A stretch of DNA of 57,187 nucleotides, taken from Microbacteriaceae bacterium X2B. GTDB lineage: Bacteria; Actinomycetota; Actinomycetes; Actinomycetales; Microbacteriaceae. The notes below the pieces were generated by a model. It made no database searches, had not been told where the DNA came from, and saw nothing but the letters and a program-made list of their open reading frames with translations. Shown in pieces: positions 1 to 8,224 of the stretch (its first letter is position 1; each line of letters starts with the position of its first letter). The stretch is from the NCBI GenBank assembly GCA_005502445.1, contig SCPB01000013.1:1-57187 (forward strand). Reading direction: 5' to 3'. The position numbers and the translations under genes are program-made.

Positions 1-342
1 GTCATCGCCTTCCCCGCCCCCGTTGCCCCCCGCACGCGGTTGCGTCTGACGCGCCGCGGTCGCGCGGTGCTCTCCGCCCTCGTCGCCGCCCCGATCGTCG
101 TCGGCATCGTCGCCGCCGCACTGGGCGGGGCGTCGGCGACGGCCACGTCCGCGAGCGCAGGGCTCGCGCCGACGAGCCTCACGGTCGAGGCGGGGCAGTC
201 GCTCTGGTCGATCGCGGCGATCGTCGCACCTGAGGCGAACCCGGCGGACGTGGTCGCCGACATCATCGCCCTCAACGACCTCGCCGGCGGCGCGGTGCAG
301 GCGGGGCAGTCGCTCGTGCTTCCCGAGCGCTACGCGCGCTGA
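1..342 (+). CDS. LysM peptidoglycan-binding protein, probably 5'-truncated by the window edge
   Basis: The frame is open to the first base, so the true start is probably upstream; a TTG at 40 is the first possible internal start and is weak. A basic stretch is followed by one hydrophobic segment (about residues 21-48 of the visible part), then a Ser/Ala/Thr-rich linker and a C-terminal LysM-like module (LTVEAGQSLWSIA ... VQAGQSLVLP). This layout suggests a small membrane-anchored or secreted protein that binds peptidoglycan through LysM. It lies just upstream of the his genes, where Microbacteriaceae often carry a lexA/LysM pair, but lexA is not in view. The LysM call is firm; anchoring is inferred. 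Confidence 0.75.
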   Translation, partial: VIAFPAPVAPRTRLRLTRRGRAVLSALVAAPIVVGIVAAALGGASATATSASAGLAPTSLTVEAGQSLWSIAAIVAPEANPADVVADIIALNDLAGGAVQAGQSLVLPERYAR

Positions 343-361
343 CGCTCAGCCCGGGCCCGTC

Positions 362-375
362 TACGATGGGCGGAG
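362..375 (+). promoter_or_regulatory. -10 box directly in front of hisC (leaderless start)
   Basis: TACGAT at 362-367 is followed by 7 nt and a GTG at 375. The alternative ATG at 366 lies inside this -10 box, so transcription from here would begin at or next to the GTG. No ribosome-binding site is needed for such a leaderless message. No clear -35 box was recognised. Confidence 0.5.
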
Positions 376-1451
376 TGACGTCCCTCGCCGACCTCCCCAT
401 CCGCGACGACCTGCGCGGCCAGTCGCCCTACGGAGCCCCGCAGAAGCCCGTGCGGATCGCGCTCAACGTCAACGAGAACACTCATCCGGTTCCCGATGAG
501 GTCATCGCGCATGTCACGTCGGCGGTCCAGCGCGAGCTGCGGACCATCAACCGCTACCCCGACCGCGAGTTCACGCTTCTGCGCGAGCACCTCGCCGCCT
601 ACCTGGGTGCCGGCGTGGCTCCGGATCAGATCTGGGCCGCGAACGGCTCCAACGAGGTCATCCAGCACATCCTTCAGGCCTTCGGCGGGCCCGGCAGGAG
701 CGTGCTGGGATTCCCCCCGACGTACTCGATGCACGCGATCATCGCCTCGGGCACGGCAACGCGATGGGTCACGGGCGCGCGCGACGACGACTTCGGGCTC
801 AGCCCGGCATCGGCGGTCGCGGCCGTCGAGCGGCTCGACCCCGACCTCGTCTTCCTCTGCGCGCCGAACAACCCCACGGGCACTCCGCTCGGCCTCGACA
901 CGATCGCCGCCGTCTACGAGGCGAGCCGCGGCATCGTCATGGTCGACGAGGCCTATGCCGAGTTCATGCCGGAGGGCGAGCCGAGCGCGCTGAGCCTCCT
1001 CGCGGGCCGCCCCCGTCTCGTGGTCTCCCGCACGATGAGCAAGGCCTTCGCCTTCGCCGGCGGCCGGCTCGGCTACCTCGCCGCCGACCCGGCGGTCATC
1101 GACGCCCTGCGCCTCGTCAGGCTGCCGTACCACCTCTCCGCCATCACGCAGGCGGCGGCCGTGGCGGCCCTCGAGCACGCGCCGACGATGCTTGCGACAG
1201 TCGGGGCGATCCGCGAGCAGCGCGACCGGCTGCTGGTCGAACTCGGTCGGCTCGGCTACGCCCCGCACGACAGCTGGGCGAACTTCGTGCTCTTCGGCGG
1301 CGTCGACGATCCCCGAGCGACGTTCGAGCACCTGCTCGAAAACGACATCCTGATCCGCGACCTCGGAATCCCGCACCACCTGCGCGTCACCGCGGGCACC
1401 CCCGCCGAGACCACCGAGTTCCTCCAGGTGCTCGGTAGGATGAGCCGGTGA
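375..1451 (+). CDS. hisC: Histidinol-phosphate aminotransferase
   Basis: PLP-dependent class I/II aminotransferase converting imidazole-acetol phosphate and glutamate to histidinol phosphate in histidine synthesis (358 aa from GTG 375; ATG 366 would add 3 residues). Diagnostic features are the N-terminal [11 protein letters not shown], the cofactor-contacting region [18 protein letters not shown], and the Schiff-base lysine segment [17 protein letters not shown]. The length is normal for HisC. I prefer the GTG because the -10 box TACGAT covers the upstream ATG. The end overlaps hisB by 4 nt, implying translational coupling in a hisC-hisB-hisH run. Some actinobacterial HisC-like enzymes act on aromatic 2-oxo acids, but the his context favours HisC. 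Confidence 0.93.
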   Translation: MTSLADLPIRDDLRGQSPYGAPQKPVRIALNVNENTHPVPDEVIAHVTSAVQRELRTINRYPDREFTLLREHLAAYLGAGVAPDQIWAANGSNEVIQHILQAFGGPGRSVLGFPPTYSMHAIIASGTATRWVTGARDDDFGLSPASAVAAVERLDPDLVFLCAPNNPTGTPLGLDTIAAVYEASRGIVMVDEAYAEFMPEGEPSALSLLAGRPRLVVSRTMSKAFAFAGGRLGYLAADPAVIDALRLVRLPYHLSAITQAAAVAALEHAPTMLATVGAIREQRDRLLVELGRLGYAPHDSWANFVLFGGVDDPRATFEHLLENDILIRDLGIPHHLRVTAGTPAETTEFLQVLGRMSR

Positions 1452-2053
1452 CCTCCCCGCGCACCGCCGAGCTCCGTCGCGAGACGAGCGAATCGAGCAT
1501 CAGCCTCTCCCTCGACCTCGACGGAACCGGGCGGTCGTCGATCTCGACGACGGTGCCCTTCTTCGACCACATGCTCACGGCGTTCGCGAAGCACGCCCTC
1601 GTCGATCTCACCGTCGAGGCGCACGGCGACACGGCGATCGACGTGCACCACACCGTGGAGGACACCGGAATCGTGCTCGGCCAGGCGATCGCCCGCGCCC
1701 TCGGCGACAAGGTGGGCATCGCGCGTTTCGGCGACGCGCTCGTCCCACTCGACGACGCGCTAGCCCAGGCCGTCGTCGACGTCTCGGGCCGCCCGTACCT
1801 CGTTCACGGCGGCGAACCGGCGGGCTTCGAGTTCCACCTGATCGGCGGCCACTTCACCGGGTCGATGGTGCGCCACGTGTTCGAGGCCATCACGATGCAC
1901 GCCGGCCTCACGGTCCACCTCACCGTGCTGGCCGGCCGCGACCCGCACCACATCGCCGAAGCCGAGTTCAAGGCCTTCGCGCGTGCCTTCCGGCAGGCCG
2001 TGCAGCGCGACGAGCGCGTGGACGGCGTGCCCTCGACCAAGGGCGCCCTCTGA
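1448..2053 (+). CDS. hisB: Imidazoleglycerol-phosphate dehydratase
   Basis: Monofunctional IGPD (201 aa) that dehydrates imidazole glycerol phosphate to imidazole acetol phosphate using Mn(II). The metal-binding histidine motifs are present twice, as in all IGPDs: HHTVEDTGI in the first half and [16 protein letters not shown] in the second. PFFDHML near residue 40 and the C-terminal VPSTKGAL are also typical. There is no HisB phosphatase domain, as expected for an actinobacterium. The GTG start overlaps the end of hisC by 4 nt, and hisH starts 2 nt after its stop, so the three genes form one operon. Confidence 0.95.
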   Translation: MTSPRTAELRRETSESSISLSLDLDGTGRSSISTTVPFFDHMLTAFAKHALVDLTVEAHGDTAIDVHHTVEDTGIVLGQAIARALGDKVGIARFGDALVPLDDALAQAVVDVSGRPYLVHGGEPAGFEFHLIGGHFTGSMVRHVFEAITMHAGLTVHLTVLAGRDPHHIAEAEFKAFARAFRQAVQRDERVDGVPSTKGAL

Positions 2054-2055
2054 TC

Positions 2056-2694
2056 GTGAGCACCAGACCCGCGGTCGTCGTCCTCGATTACGGCTCCGGC
2101 AACATCCACTCGGCCGCGAAGGCGCTCGAGGCCGCCGGCGCTCGCGTCGAGATCACGGCCGATCGGGGTCGCGTGCGCGACGCCGACGGCCTGCTCGTGC
2201 CCGGTGTCGGGGCGTTCGGCGCGGTCATGACGGCGCTGCGCGCCGTGCGCGGCGACGAGCTCATCGACCGCCGTCTGGCCGGCGGGCGCCCGGTGCTCGG
2301 CATCTGCGTCGGCATGCAGGTGCTGTTCGAGCGCGGCGACGAGCGCGGACTCGTGACCGAAGGACTCGGTCAGTGGCCGGGCACCGTTCGCGAGCTCGAG
2401 GCGCCCGTCGTTCCGCACATGGGCTGGAACACGATCGACGCGCCGGCGTCGTCGCGGCTCTTCGACGGCCTGCACGACGAGCGCTTCTACTTCGTGCACT
2501 CCTACGCCGCGCAGGAGTGGACGCTCGAGGTCACCAACCCCGCGATCCCCGCCCCCGCCGTCACCTGGGCCGAGCACGGCGGGCGCTTCGTCGCCGCCGT
2601 CGAGAACGGGCCGCTCAGCGCGACGCAATTCCACCCCGAGAAGTCGGGCGACGCCGGCCTCCGGCTGCTGGGGAACTGGCTGAGAACTCTCTGA
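2056..2694 (+). CDS. hisH: Imidazole glycerol phosphate synthase, glutaminase subunit
   Basis: Class I glutamine amidotransferase (212 aa) that supplies ammonia to HisF, which makes IGP and AICAR. The catalytic triad is visible: Cys84 in GICVGMQ, and His193 and Glu195 in [16 protein letters not shown] near residue 50 is the oxyanion-side motif. The GTG start is 2 nt after the hisB stop. The partner gene hisF is not in this window. The next gene, priA, has its own promoter and leader, so a transcriptional boundary lies after hisH. Confidence 0.95.
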   Translation: MSTRPAVVVLDYGSGNIHSAAKALEAAGARVEITADRGRVRDADGLLVPGVGAFGAVMTALRAVRGDELIDRRLAGGRPVLGICVGMQVLFERGDERGLVTEGLGQWPGTVRELEAPVVPHMGWNTIDAPASSRLFDGLHDERFYFVHSYAAQEWTLEVTNPAIPAPAVTWAEHGGRFVAAVENGPLSATQFHPEKSGDAGLRLLGNWLRTL

Positions 2695-2719
2695 GCACGG
2701 CGTCACGCCCGGAGGGGAG

Positions 2720-2780
2720 TACGATTCTGTGCTTGTTTGCGGGCTGACTCGGATTCACCCGTCCACCACCGCACAAGCAC
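2720..2780 (+). promoter_or_regulatory. -10 box and 5'-leader hairpin of priA/hisA
   Basis: A -10 box TACGAT lies at 2720-2725. Right after it GTGCTTGT (2729-2736) is perfectly complementary to ACAAGCAC (2773-2780). GCGG (2739-2742) and CCGC (2769-2772) extend the stem to 12 bp around a 2-nt bulge. The loop is 26 nt and the 3' arm ends 3 nt before the ribosome-binding AGGAAG of priA. A role in controlling priA is inferred; it matches no riboswitch I know. Confidence 0.4.
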
Positions 2781-2796
2781 CCACAGGAAGACTGTC

Positions 2797-3546
2797 ATGA
2801 GCGAGTTCTCGAGAATCCCCGCCCTCACGCTGCTCCCGGCGGTGGATGTCGCCGGCGGCAAGGCCGTGCGCCTCACCCAGGGGGAGGCCGGCACCGAGAC
2901 GAGCTACGGCGACCCCGTCGATGCGGCGCTGGAGTGGGCGAACGACGGCGCCGAGTGGATCCACCTCGTCGATCTCGACGCCGCCTTCGGTCGCGGCAAC
3001 AACCGCAAGATGATCCAGAGGGTCGTCAAGGCCCTGCCGCGCCACGTCAACATCGAGCTCTCCGGGGGCATCCGCGACGACAAGAGCCTCGAGGCAGCCC
3101 TCGCGACCGGAGCCAAGCGCATCAATCTCGGCACCGCGGCGCTCGAGAACCCCGAATGGGCCGCGCACGTGATCGCCGAGTACGGCGAGGCGATCGCGGT
3201 CGGGCTCGACGTGCGCGGAACCACGCTCGCCGCGCGGGGCTGGACGGAGGAGGGCGGCGACCTGTGGCATGTGCTCGAGCGCCTCGAGGAGGCCGGGTGC
3301 GCGCGGTACGTCGTCACCGACGTGACCAAGGACGGCACGCTCAACGGCCCCAACCTCGATCTGCTGCGCCAGGTCATGGAGCGCACGCACCGCCCCGTCA
3401 TCGCCTCCGGCGGCGTCTCGAGCCTCGACGACATCGCCGCCCTGCGCGAGCTCGTGCCGCTCGGCCTCGAGGGCGCGATCATCGGCAAGGCCCTCTACGC
3501 CGGCGCCTTCACGCTGCCCGAGGCCCTCGACGTCGCCGGCGACTAG
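2797..3546 (+). CDS. priA: PriA: bifunctional phosphoribosyl isomerase (HisA/TrpF)
   Basis: TIM-barrel isomerase (249 aa) that in actinobacteria performs both the fourth histidine step (ProFAR to PRFAR) and the TrpF step of tryptophan synthesis. The N-terminus [20 protein letters not shown] carries the catalytic Asp17. [17 protein letters not shown] and [12 protein letters not shown] are characteristic of the PriA subgroup, and [14 protein letters not shown] carries the second catalytic Asp. The ATG at 2797 is chosen because AGGAAG sits just upstream; an earlier in-frame ATG at 2737 would encode a non-conserved tail. Dual activity is inferred from family knowledge. It is separated from hisH by its own promoter and hairpin leader. 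Confidence 0.93.
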   Translation: MSEFSRIPALTLLPAVDVAGGKAVRLTQGEAGTETSYGDPVDAALEWANDGAEWIHLVDLDAAFGRGNNRKMIQRVVKALPRHVNIELSGGIRDDKSLEAALATGAKRINLGTAALENPEWAAHVIAEYGEAIAVGLDVRGTTLAARGWTEEGGDLWHVLERLEEAGCARYVVTDVTKDGTLNGPNLDLLRQVMERTHRPVIASGGVSSLDDIAALRELVPLGLEGAIIGKALYAGAFTLPEALDVAGD

Positions 3547-3556
3547 CGGTCGATCG

Positions 3557-4342
3557 GTGCCAGACGACCCGCCCGCGGCCGACTCCGCCGGCCAGCCCTG
3601 GGAGGGCCGGCGATTCCAGCCGAACCCGAGCGCGGCAGACGACGGGTCGGCCCCCGCCGCCTACCTCGAAGGGATGCGCGCCTTCCGCGCCGGCACGCTG
3701 AGCGCGAGCGGCCTCGCCGACATCGTGCGCGGCTGTCGGTTCCTCATCCCGCTCGTCGCGGTCGCGGGCGAGGTGGGCGAGAACGCGGACGGGCAGCGCA
3801 TCGACAAGAGCCAGGAGCTCTCGATCATCACCGTCGCCGGGCCGGACGGTCGACCGATCCTGCCGGTGTTCTCATCGATCGCGGCCATGGCGAGCTGGCG
3901 GGCCGACGCCCGACCGGTGCCCGCCGAGGCGCAGCGCGTCGCGCTCGCTGCCGCGAGCGAGGGGACCGACCGCGTGGTCATCGACGCGGGCGGCGATGGA
4001 CTCGTGCTGCCGCGGCCCGCGGTCTGGGCGATCGCTCGCGGAACGAGGTGGGTGCCGGCCGTCGACGACCCCGAGGTCCTCGACGCGATCGCGCGCCCCG
4101 CGGAGGAGCATCCCGAGATCGTCGCGGTCGCGCCCGTGGCAGGCGACCCCGAGCTGCGCGGCAGCGGGCCGGAGATCGTCGTGCGCCTCGCCGTCGCGGC
4201 GGGGGTCGGAGCCGACCGACTGCGGGATGCGATCGGTGCGATGAGCGCCCGGTGGGCATCCGACCCGCTCGTCGCGGAGCGGGTCGACGCGCTCTCGGTG
4301 CAGCCGGTGGTGCTCGCCGGGGAGCGGGAGCCGGGCTCTTAG
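3557..4342 (+). CDS. SseB-like N-terminal domain protein
   Basis: A 261-aa protein with a GTG start 10 nt after priA, so probably cotranscribed. After a Pro/Ala-rich leader of about 35 residues there is an SseB-family fold, with CRFLIPLVAVAGE, SIITVAGPDGRPILPVFSS and a long C-terminal alpha/beta part ending VDALSVQPVVLAGE. No signal peptide or membrane segment is seen. SseB-like genes commonly follow hisA in Microbacteriaceae, but their molecular function is unknown. Its stop codon (TAG, 4340-4342) overlaps the stop codon of the converging DUF1844 gene. Confidence 0.75.
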   Translation: MPDDPPAADSAGQPWEGRRFQPNPSAADDGSAPAAYLEGMRAFRAGTLSASGLADIVRGCRFLIPLVAVAGEVGENADGQRIDKSQELSIITVAGPDGRPILPVFSSIAAMASWRADARPVPAEAQRVALAAASEGTDRVVIDAGGDGLVLPRPAVWAIARGTRWVPAVDDPEVLDAIARPAEEHPEIVAVAPVAGDPELRGSGPEIVVRLAVAAGVGADRLRDAIGAMSARWASDPLVAERVDALSVQPVVLAGEREPGS

Positions 4343-4680
4343 GAGACGGGGCCCGTCCACTTCTCGCCCGGCCCCTGGCCCGGCGCGTCGGGGAAGGCCG
4401 AGGCCTCGCGGAAGGCGAGCTGCACCGAGCGGAGCCCGTCGCGCAGCACGCGCGCGTGGTGGTCGCCGAGCTCGGGGGCCGCGGCGGTGATGAGCCCGGC
4501 GAGCGCCGTGATGAGCTTGCGGGCCTCGGCGAGATCGATCTCGTCCTCCCCGGATTCCGAGAGCCCGCACGTGACGGCGGCCGCGCTCAGCAGGTGCACC
4601 GCGACGGTGTTGATGATCTCGACAGCGGGGACGTCGGCGATGTCGCGGGCGGCGTCGCCGTGGTTCAGGAGATCGGTCAT
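4339..4680 (-). CDS. DUF1844 family protein
   Basis: Small 113-aa cytoplasmic protein starting at the ATG complementary to 4678-4680, preceded by GGAAGG at a good distance. It contains ADVPAVEIINTVAVHLLSAA and EDEIDLAEARKLITALAGL, the pattern of the DUF1844 family, which is found beside infC in many actinobacteria. The function is unknown; it is largely helical with no membrane segment. It is divergent from infC and convergent with the SseB-like gene. A longer reading upstream to 4794 would run through the infC promoter region and lacks conservation, so I reject it. Confidence 0.8.
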   Translation of the reverse strand: MTDLLNHGDAARDIADVPAVEIINTVAVHLLSAAAVTCGLSESGEDEIDLAEARKLITALAGLITAAAPELGDHHARVLRDGLRSVQLAFREASAFPDAPGQGPGEKWTGPVS

Positions 4681-4730
4681 GAGGCCTTCCGGGGGAGGGA
4701 ACGGTGCCGCGTCTTCCCGAGACGGAGCGG

Positions 4731-4971
4731 TACTGCTATTCTTATGCGGGCTCCGGGGCCAGATCCCCGGTACGAAAGTGGAGAATCCTCCCACCCGCGC
4801 TTGACCGCCTCACTAGGTTACCGGGTTGAATCACCCCGCTCGTCGGCAGCAGTGCCGTACGAGGTCCGCGGGTGAGCGTGGCCGTGTGCCATGGGAATCC
4901 TCCTCTTTCGAACCCGCCGGCTCTGCCCGGCACGGGTTGCCGGCATGGCCCATTGTGAAGAGGAGAAGCGC
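4731..4971 (+). promoter_or_regulatory. infC promoter and structured 5' leader
   Basis: A possible -10 box TATTCT lies at 4737-4742, leaving about 220 nt of untranslated leader before infC. The leader is rich in stems: GGGG/CCCC around 4758-4771, and GGAG/CTCC near 4782-4793. A nested pair is AACCCG (4911-4916) with CGGGTT (4933-4938), enclosing CCGG/CCGG. Outside it, CTCCTCTT (4900-4907) is perfectly complementary to AAGAGGAG (4958-4965), which is the ribosome-binding site of infC. The RNA could therefore hide the site, as in ribosomal-protein autoregulation. The pairing is visible; the regulation is inferred. Confidence 0.5.
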
Positions 4972-5739
<768 letters not shown>

Positions 5740-5765
5740 TTCCAGCCCACGAAAGAGAGAAACGA

Positions 5766-5963
5766 ATGCCTAAGCAGAAGACCCACTCGGGTGCGAAGAA
5801 GCGGTTCAAGCTGACCGGCTCCGGCAAGGTCATGAAGCAGGGCGCGGGTATGCGTCACAACCTGGAGAAGAAGTCGAGCGAGCTCACTCGCCGACTCAAC
5901 CAGGAGCAGGTGCTGGCTCCGGCCGACGCCAAGGTCATCAAGAAGCTCATCGGCAAGAAGTAG
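5766..5963 (+). CDS. rpmI: 50S ribosomal protein L35
   Basis: Basic 65-aa ribosomal protein. [20 protein letters not shown] and the lysine-rich C-terminus ending KKLIGKK are typical of bL35. A purine-rich GAAAGAGAG lies upstream of the ATG. It sits 26 nt after infC and 31 nt before rplT, the universal infC-rpmI-rplT order. Expression is probably linked to the infC leader. Confidence 0.97.
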   Translation: MPKQKTHSGAKKRFKLTGSGKVMKQGAGMRHNLEKKSSELTRRLNQEQVLAPADAKVIKKLIGKK

Positions 5964-5994
5964 CCGGCACGGAAAGACTGTAAGGACACCGAAC

Positions 5995-6381
5995 ATGGCA
6001 AGAGTCAAGCGGGCTGTCAACGCCCACAAGAAGCGTCGCGTCATCCTCGAACGGGCCGAGGGCTACCGCGGTCAGCGGTCGCGCCTGTACCGCAAGGCCA
6101 AGGAGCAGGTCACGCACTCGCTCGTCTACGCCTACCGCGACCGCCGGGCCAAGAAGGGCGAGTTCCGCCGTCTCTGGATCCAGCGCATCAACGCCGCCGC
6201 GCGCGCCAATGGCATGACCTACAACCGCCTCATCCAGGGCCTCGGTCTCGCGGGTGTCGAGGTCGACCGTCGCATGCTCGCCGAGCTCGCGGTCAACGAG
6301 CCGGCGGCCTTCACCGCGCTCGTGAAGGTCGCCCAGGAGGCCCTTCCGGCCGACACCTCGGCGCCCAAGGCCGCCGCGTAG
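5995..6381 (+). CDS. rplT: 50S ribosomal protein L20
   Basis: Protein of the early-assembling core of the large subunit (128 aa), binding 23S rRNA. It begins [15 protein letters not shown] and contains [34 protein letters not shown] and NGMTYNRLI, all standard in bL20. It is the last gene of the infC operon; a strong terminator follows 16 nt downstream. In some bacteria L20 represses this operon by binding the infC leader, which could apply to the leader described upstream. Confidence 0.97.
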   Translation: MARVKRAVNAHKKRRVILERAEGYRGQRSRLYRKAKEQVTHSLVYAYRDRRAKKGEFRRLWIQRINAAARANGMTYNRLIQGLGLAGVEVDRRMLAELAVNEPAAFTALVKVAQEALPADTSAPKAAA

Positions 6382-6396
6382 GTCAGCGCTCCGCAC

Positions 6397-6431
6397 GAAG
6401 GCGCGTCCCCGTGGAACGGGGGCGCGCCTTC
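6397..6431 (+). terminator. Intrinsic-type terminator after rplT
   Basis: A 15-bp stem with one G-U pair: arms 6397-6411 (GAAGGCGCGTCCCCG) and 6417-6431 (CGGGGGCGCGCCTTC) around a 5-nt loop. No long T-run follows, which is common in high-GC actinobacteria. Confidence 0.8.
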
Positions 6432-6537
6432 GTCATCTCCAGCCGACGACGCTTCCGGCCGCCTCGGCGCGCGCGAGCGGGATCGCGCGGCACAGGATCG
6501 CGCGGCGCGGGGTCGCCGATCGTTTCCCGGCCATCCG

Positions 6538-6550
6538 TATCATGACGCCA
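6538..6550 (+). promoter_or_regulatory. -10 box in front of the SpoU-type methyltransferase (leaderless)
   Basis: TATCAT at 6538-6543 lies 6 nt before the ATG at 6550. There is no purine-rich ribosome-binding site between them. Confidence 0.5.
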
Positions 6551-7371
6551 TGATCGACAACCCGCGCTCCCCGCGCGTGCGAGCGGCGGCGAAGCTCGCC
6601 AAGCGCTCGCAGCGTGCCGAGACGGGGCTCTTCCTCGTTGAGGGGCCGCAGGCGGTCGACGAGGCGATCCGTACGCGACCCGAGCTGGTTCGAGAGATCT
6701 TCCTGACTGCGGCGGCCGACGACCGGCACGGCGCGCTCGTCTCCCGTGCACGTGCGGCGGGCGTGCGCATCGAGCAGGTGACGGATGCCGTGCTCGCGGT
6801 CATCGCCGACACCGTCACTCCGCAGGGCATGGTCGCGGTGTGCGCGCTCTCCGCGACCGCGCTCGACGACGTGATCGCGGCCGGGCCGCGCCTTGTCGCC
6901 GTGCTCGAGGAGGTGCGCGACCCGGGCAACGCCGGCACGATCATCCGCGTCGCCGATGCCGCGGGCGCCGACGCGGTGATCCTCACCGGTTCGAGCGTCG
7001 ACCCGTTCAATCCGAAGGCCGTCAGGGCGACGACCGGCTCGATCTTCCACGTGCCGGTCGTGGTCGGCGTCGCGCTCGAGAGCGCGCTCGAGCGGCTGCG
7101 CGCGGCGGGCGTCCGCGTGCTCGCCGCCGACGTCTCCGGCGATGACCTGCTCGAGGTCCGGTCGGCGGGCGAGCTCGACGGACCGACCGCGTGGCTCTTC
7201 GGCAACGAGGCCAGGGGGCTGACCGGCGAGCAGCTCGCGCTCGCCGATCGACCGGTCGTCGTGCCGATCTATGGCGAGGCGGAATCGCTCAACCTCGCGA
7301 CCGCCGCGGCGGTCTGCCTGTACGAGAGCGCGTTCGCCCAGCGCGCGAGCACGGCCGCGCCGTCGCACTGA
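6550..7371 (+). CDS. TrmH/SpoU-family RNA 2'-O-ribose methyltransferase
   Basis: 273-aa SPOUT-class methyltransferase using S-adenosylmethionine. The N-terminal part (about 1-100) resembles the substrate-binding domain (RSQRAETGLFLVEGPQAV). The C-terminal trefoil-knot domain shows the three SpoU motifs: VRDPGNAGTIIRVADAAGA, WLFGNEARGL and VPIYGEAESLNLATAAA. The target is probably 23S rRNA, as for RlmB/TsnR relatives, but the exact nucleotide cannot be told. Such a gene commonly lies between rplT and pheS in actinobacteria. Here about 6.7 kb of two-component and transporter genes separates it from pheS. Confidence 0.9.
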   Translation: MIDNPRSPRVRAAAKLAKRSQRAETGLFLVEGPQAVDEAIRTRPELVREIFLTAAADDRHGALVSRARAAGVRIEQVTDAVLAVIADTVTPQGMVAVCALSATALDDVIAAGPRLVAVLEEVRDPGNAGTIIRVADAAGADAVILTGSSVDPFNPKAVRATTGSIFHVPVVVGVALESALERLRAAGVRVLAADVSGDDLLEVRSAGELDGPTAWLFGNEARGLTGEQLALADRPVVVPIYGEAESLNLATAAAVCLYESAFAQRASTAAPSH

Positions 7372-7452
7372 CGCCGGATCGCTCCTGCTCCCGCTCGATC
7401 GCCCTGCCGTGCAGCGGTCGCGGGCCGCGGAAGGACTGATACCGTCGATCGC

Positions 7453-7554
7453 GTGGACCGTGCCGCAGATCGGGTGGTCGCCGCGGAGGCCAACGGCGTC
7501 GACGGCGACCCGACGGCGTCCGGTCGCCGCGTCGACGCCGAGGCGGTGCGATGA
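7453..7554 (+). CDS. Possible 33-codon leader ORF upstream of the response regulator
   Basis: TACCGT at 7440-7445 is followed 7 nt later by GTG at 7453, the leaderless arrangement seen elsewhere in this window. The frame encodes about 33 residues (starting VDRAADRVVAAEANG) and ends in a TGA that overlaps the ATG of the response regulator (ATGA, 7551-7554). This would couple the two translations. No homology is recognised and composition alone could give such an ORF, so this is tentative. Confidence 0.3.
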   Translation: MDRAADRVVAAEANGVDGDPTASGRRVDAEAVR

Positions 7555-8222
7555 CGGTCCTGATCGTCGAGGACGACGACCGGCTCATGGATGCCCTGCG
7601 CGCGTTCCTGCACAAGGCCGGCTACGGCACCGTGAGCGCTGCAGACGCGGCGCAGGCTCTTGAGGCGCTCGGGTCGGACACCGAGGTGGTGCTGCTGGAT
7701 CTCGGGCTGCCCGACATGGACGGCATTGAGCTCTGCCGACTCATCCGTCAGCGCTCAGGCGTGCCGATCATCATCGCGACGGCGCGCAGTCACGTGCAGG
7801 AGCGCATCCGCGGCCTGCGAGCCGGGGCCGACGACTTCGTCGTCAAGCCGTACAACGTGCTCGAGCTCGTCGCGCGCATCGAGGCGGTCACCCGTCGCTC
7901 GCGGGCGATGGTCGTCGAGCCCTCAGCGGAGCAGGTGATCGATGTCTCCGGCGTGCGCATCGACCTCTCGGGGCGTCTGGTGCTCGTCGATGGGGCCGCG
8001 GTCGAGCTGACGCGGACGGAGTTCGACATCGTGGCCGTCCTCGCCCGGTATCCGGGGGTCGTCGTGCCCCGGGAGCGCATCATCCGCGAAGTCTGGCAGA
8101 CCGACTGGCACGCGTTCAGCCGCTCGCTCGAGGTGCACATCGGCTCGATCCGGCGGAAGGTCGGACGAGGCGACCTGATCGAGACGGTGCGCGGCGTCGG
8201 CTACCGGCTGGCGGGAGGCTGA
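7551..8222 (+). CDS. OmpR/PhoB-family response regulator
   Basis: A 223-aa two-domain regulator. The receiver (1-115) has the acidic cluster VEDDD, the phosphoacceptor Asp50 in VVLLDLGLPD, Thr77 and Lys99 in DDFVVKPYN. The winged-helix output domain (about 130-222) contains VELTRTEFDIVAVLARYPG and GSIRRKVGRGDLIETVRGVGY. It should bind short direct DNA repeats after phosphorylation by the kinase encoded 2 nt downstream. A GAGG element lies upstream of the ATG. A candidate target is the CTCAAG direct repeat in front of the downstream importer operon; that link is inferred. Confidence 0.92.
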   Translation: MTVLIVEDDDRLMDALRAFLHKAGYGTVSAADAAQALEALGSDTEVVLLDLGLPDMDGIELCRLIRQRSGVPIIIATARSHVQERIRGLRAGADDFVVKPYNVLELVARIEAVTRRSRAMVVEPSAEQVIDVSGVRIDLSGRLVLVDGAAVELTRTEFDIVAVLARYPGVVVPRERIIREVWQTDWHAFSRSLEVHIGSIRRKVGRGDLIETVRGVGYRLAGG

Positions 8223-8224
8223 CC

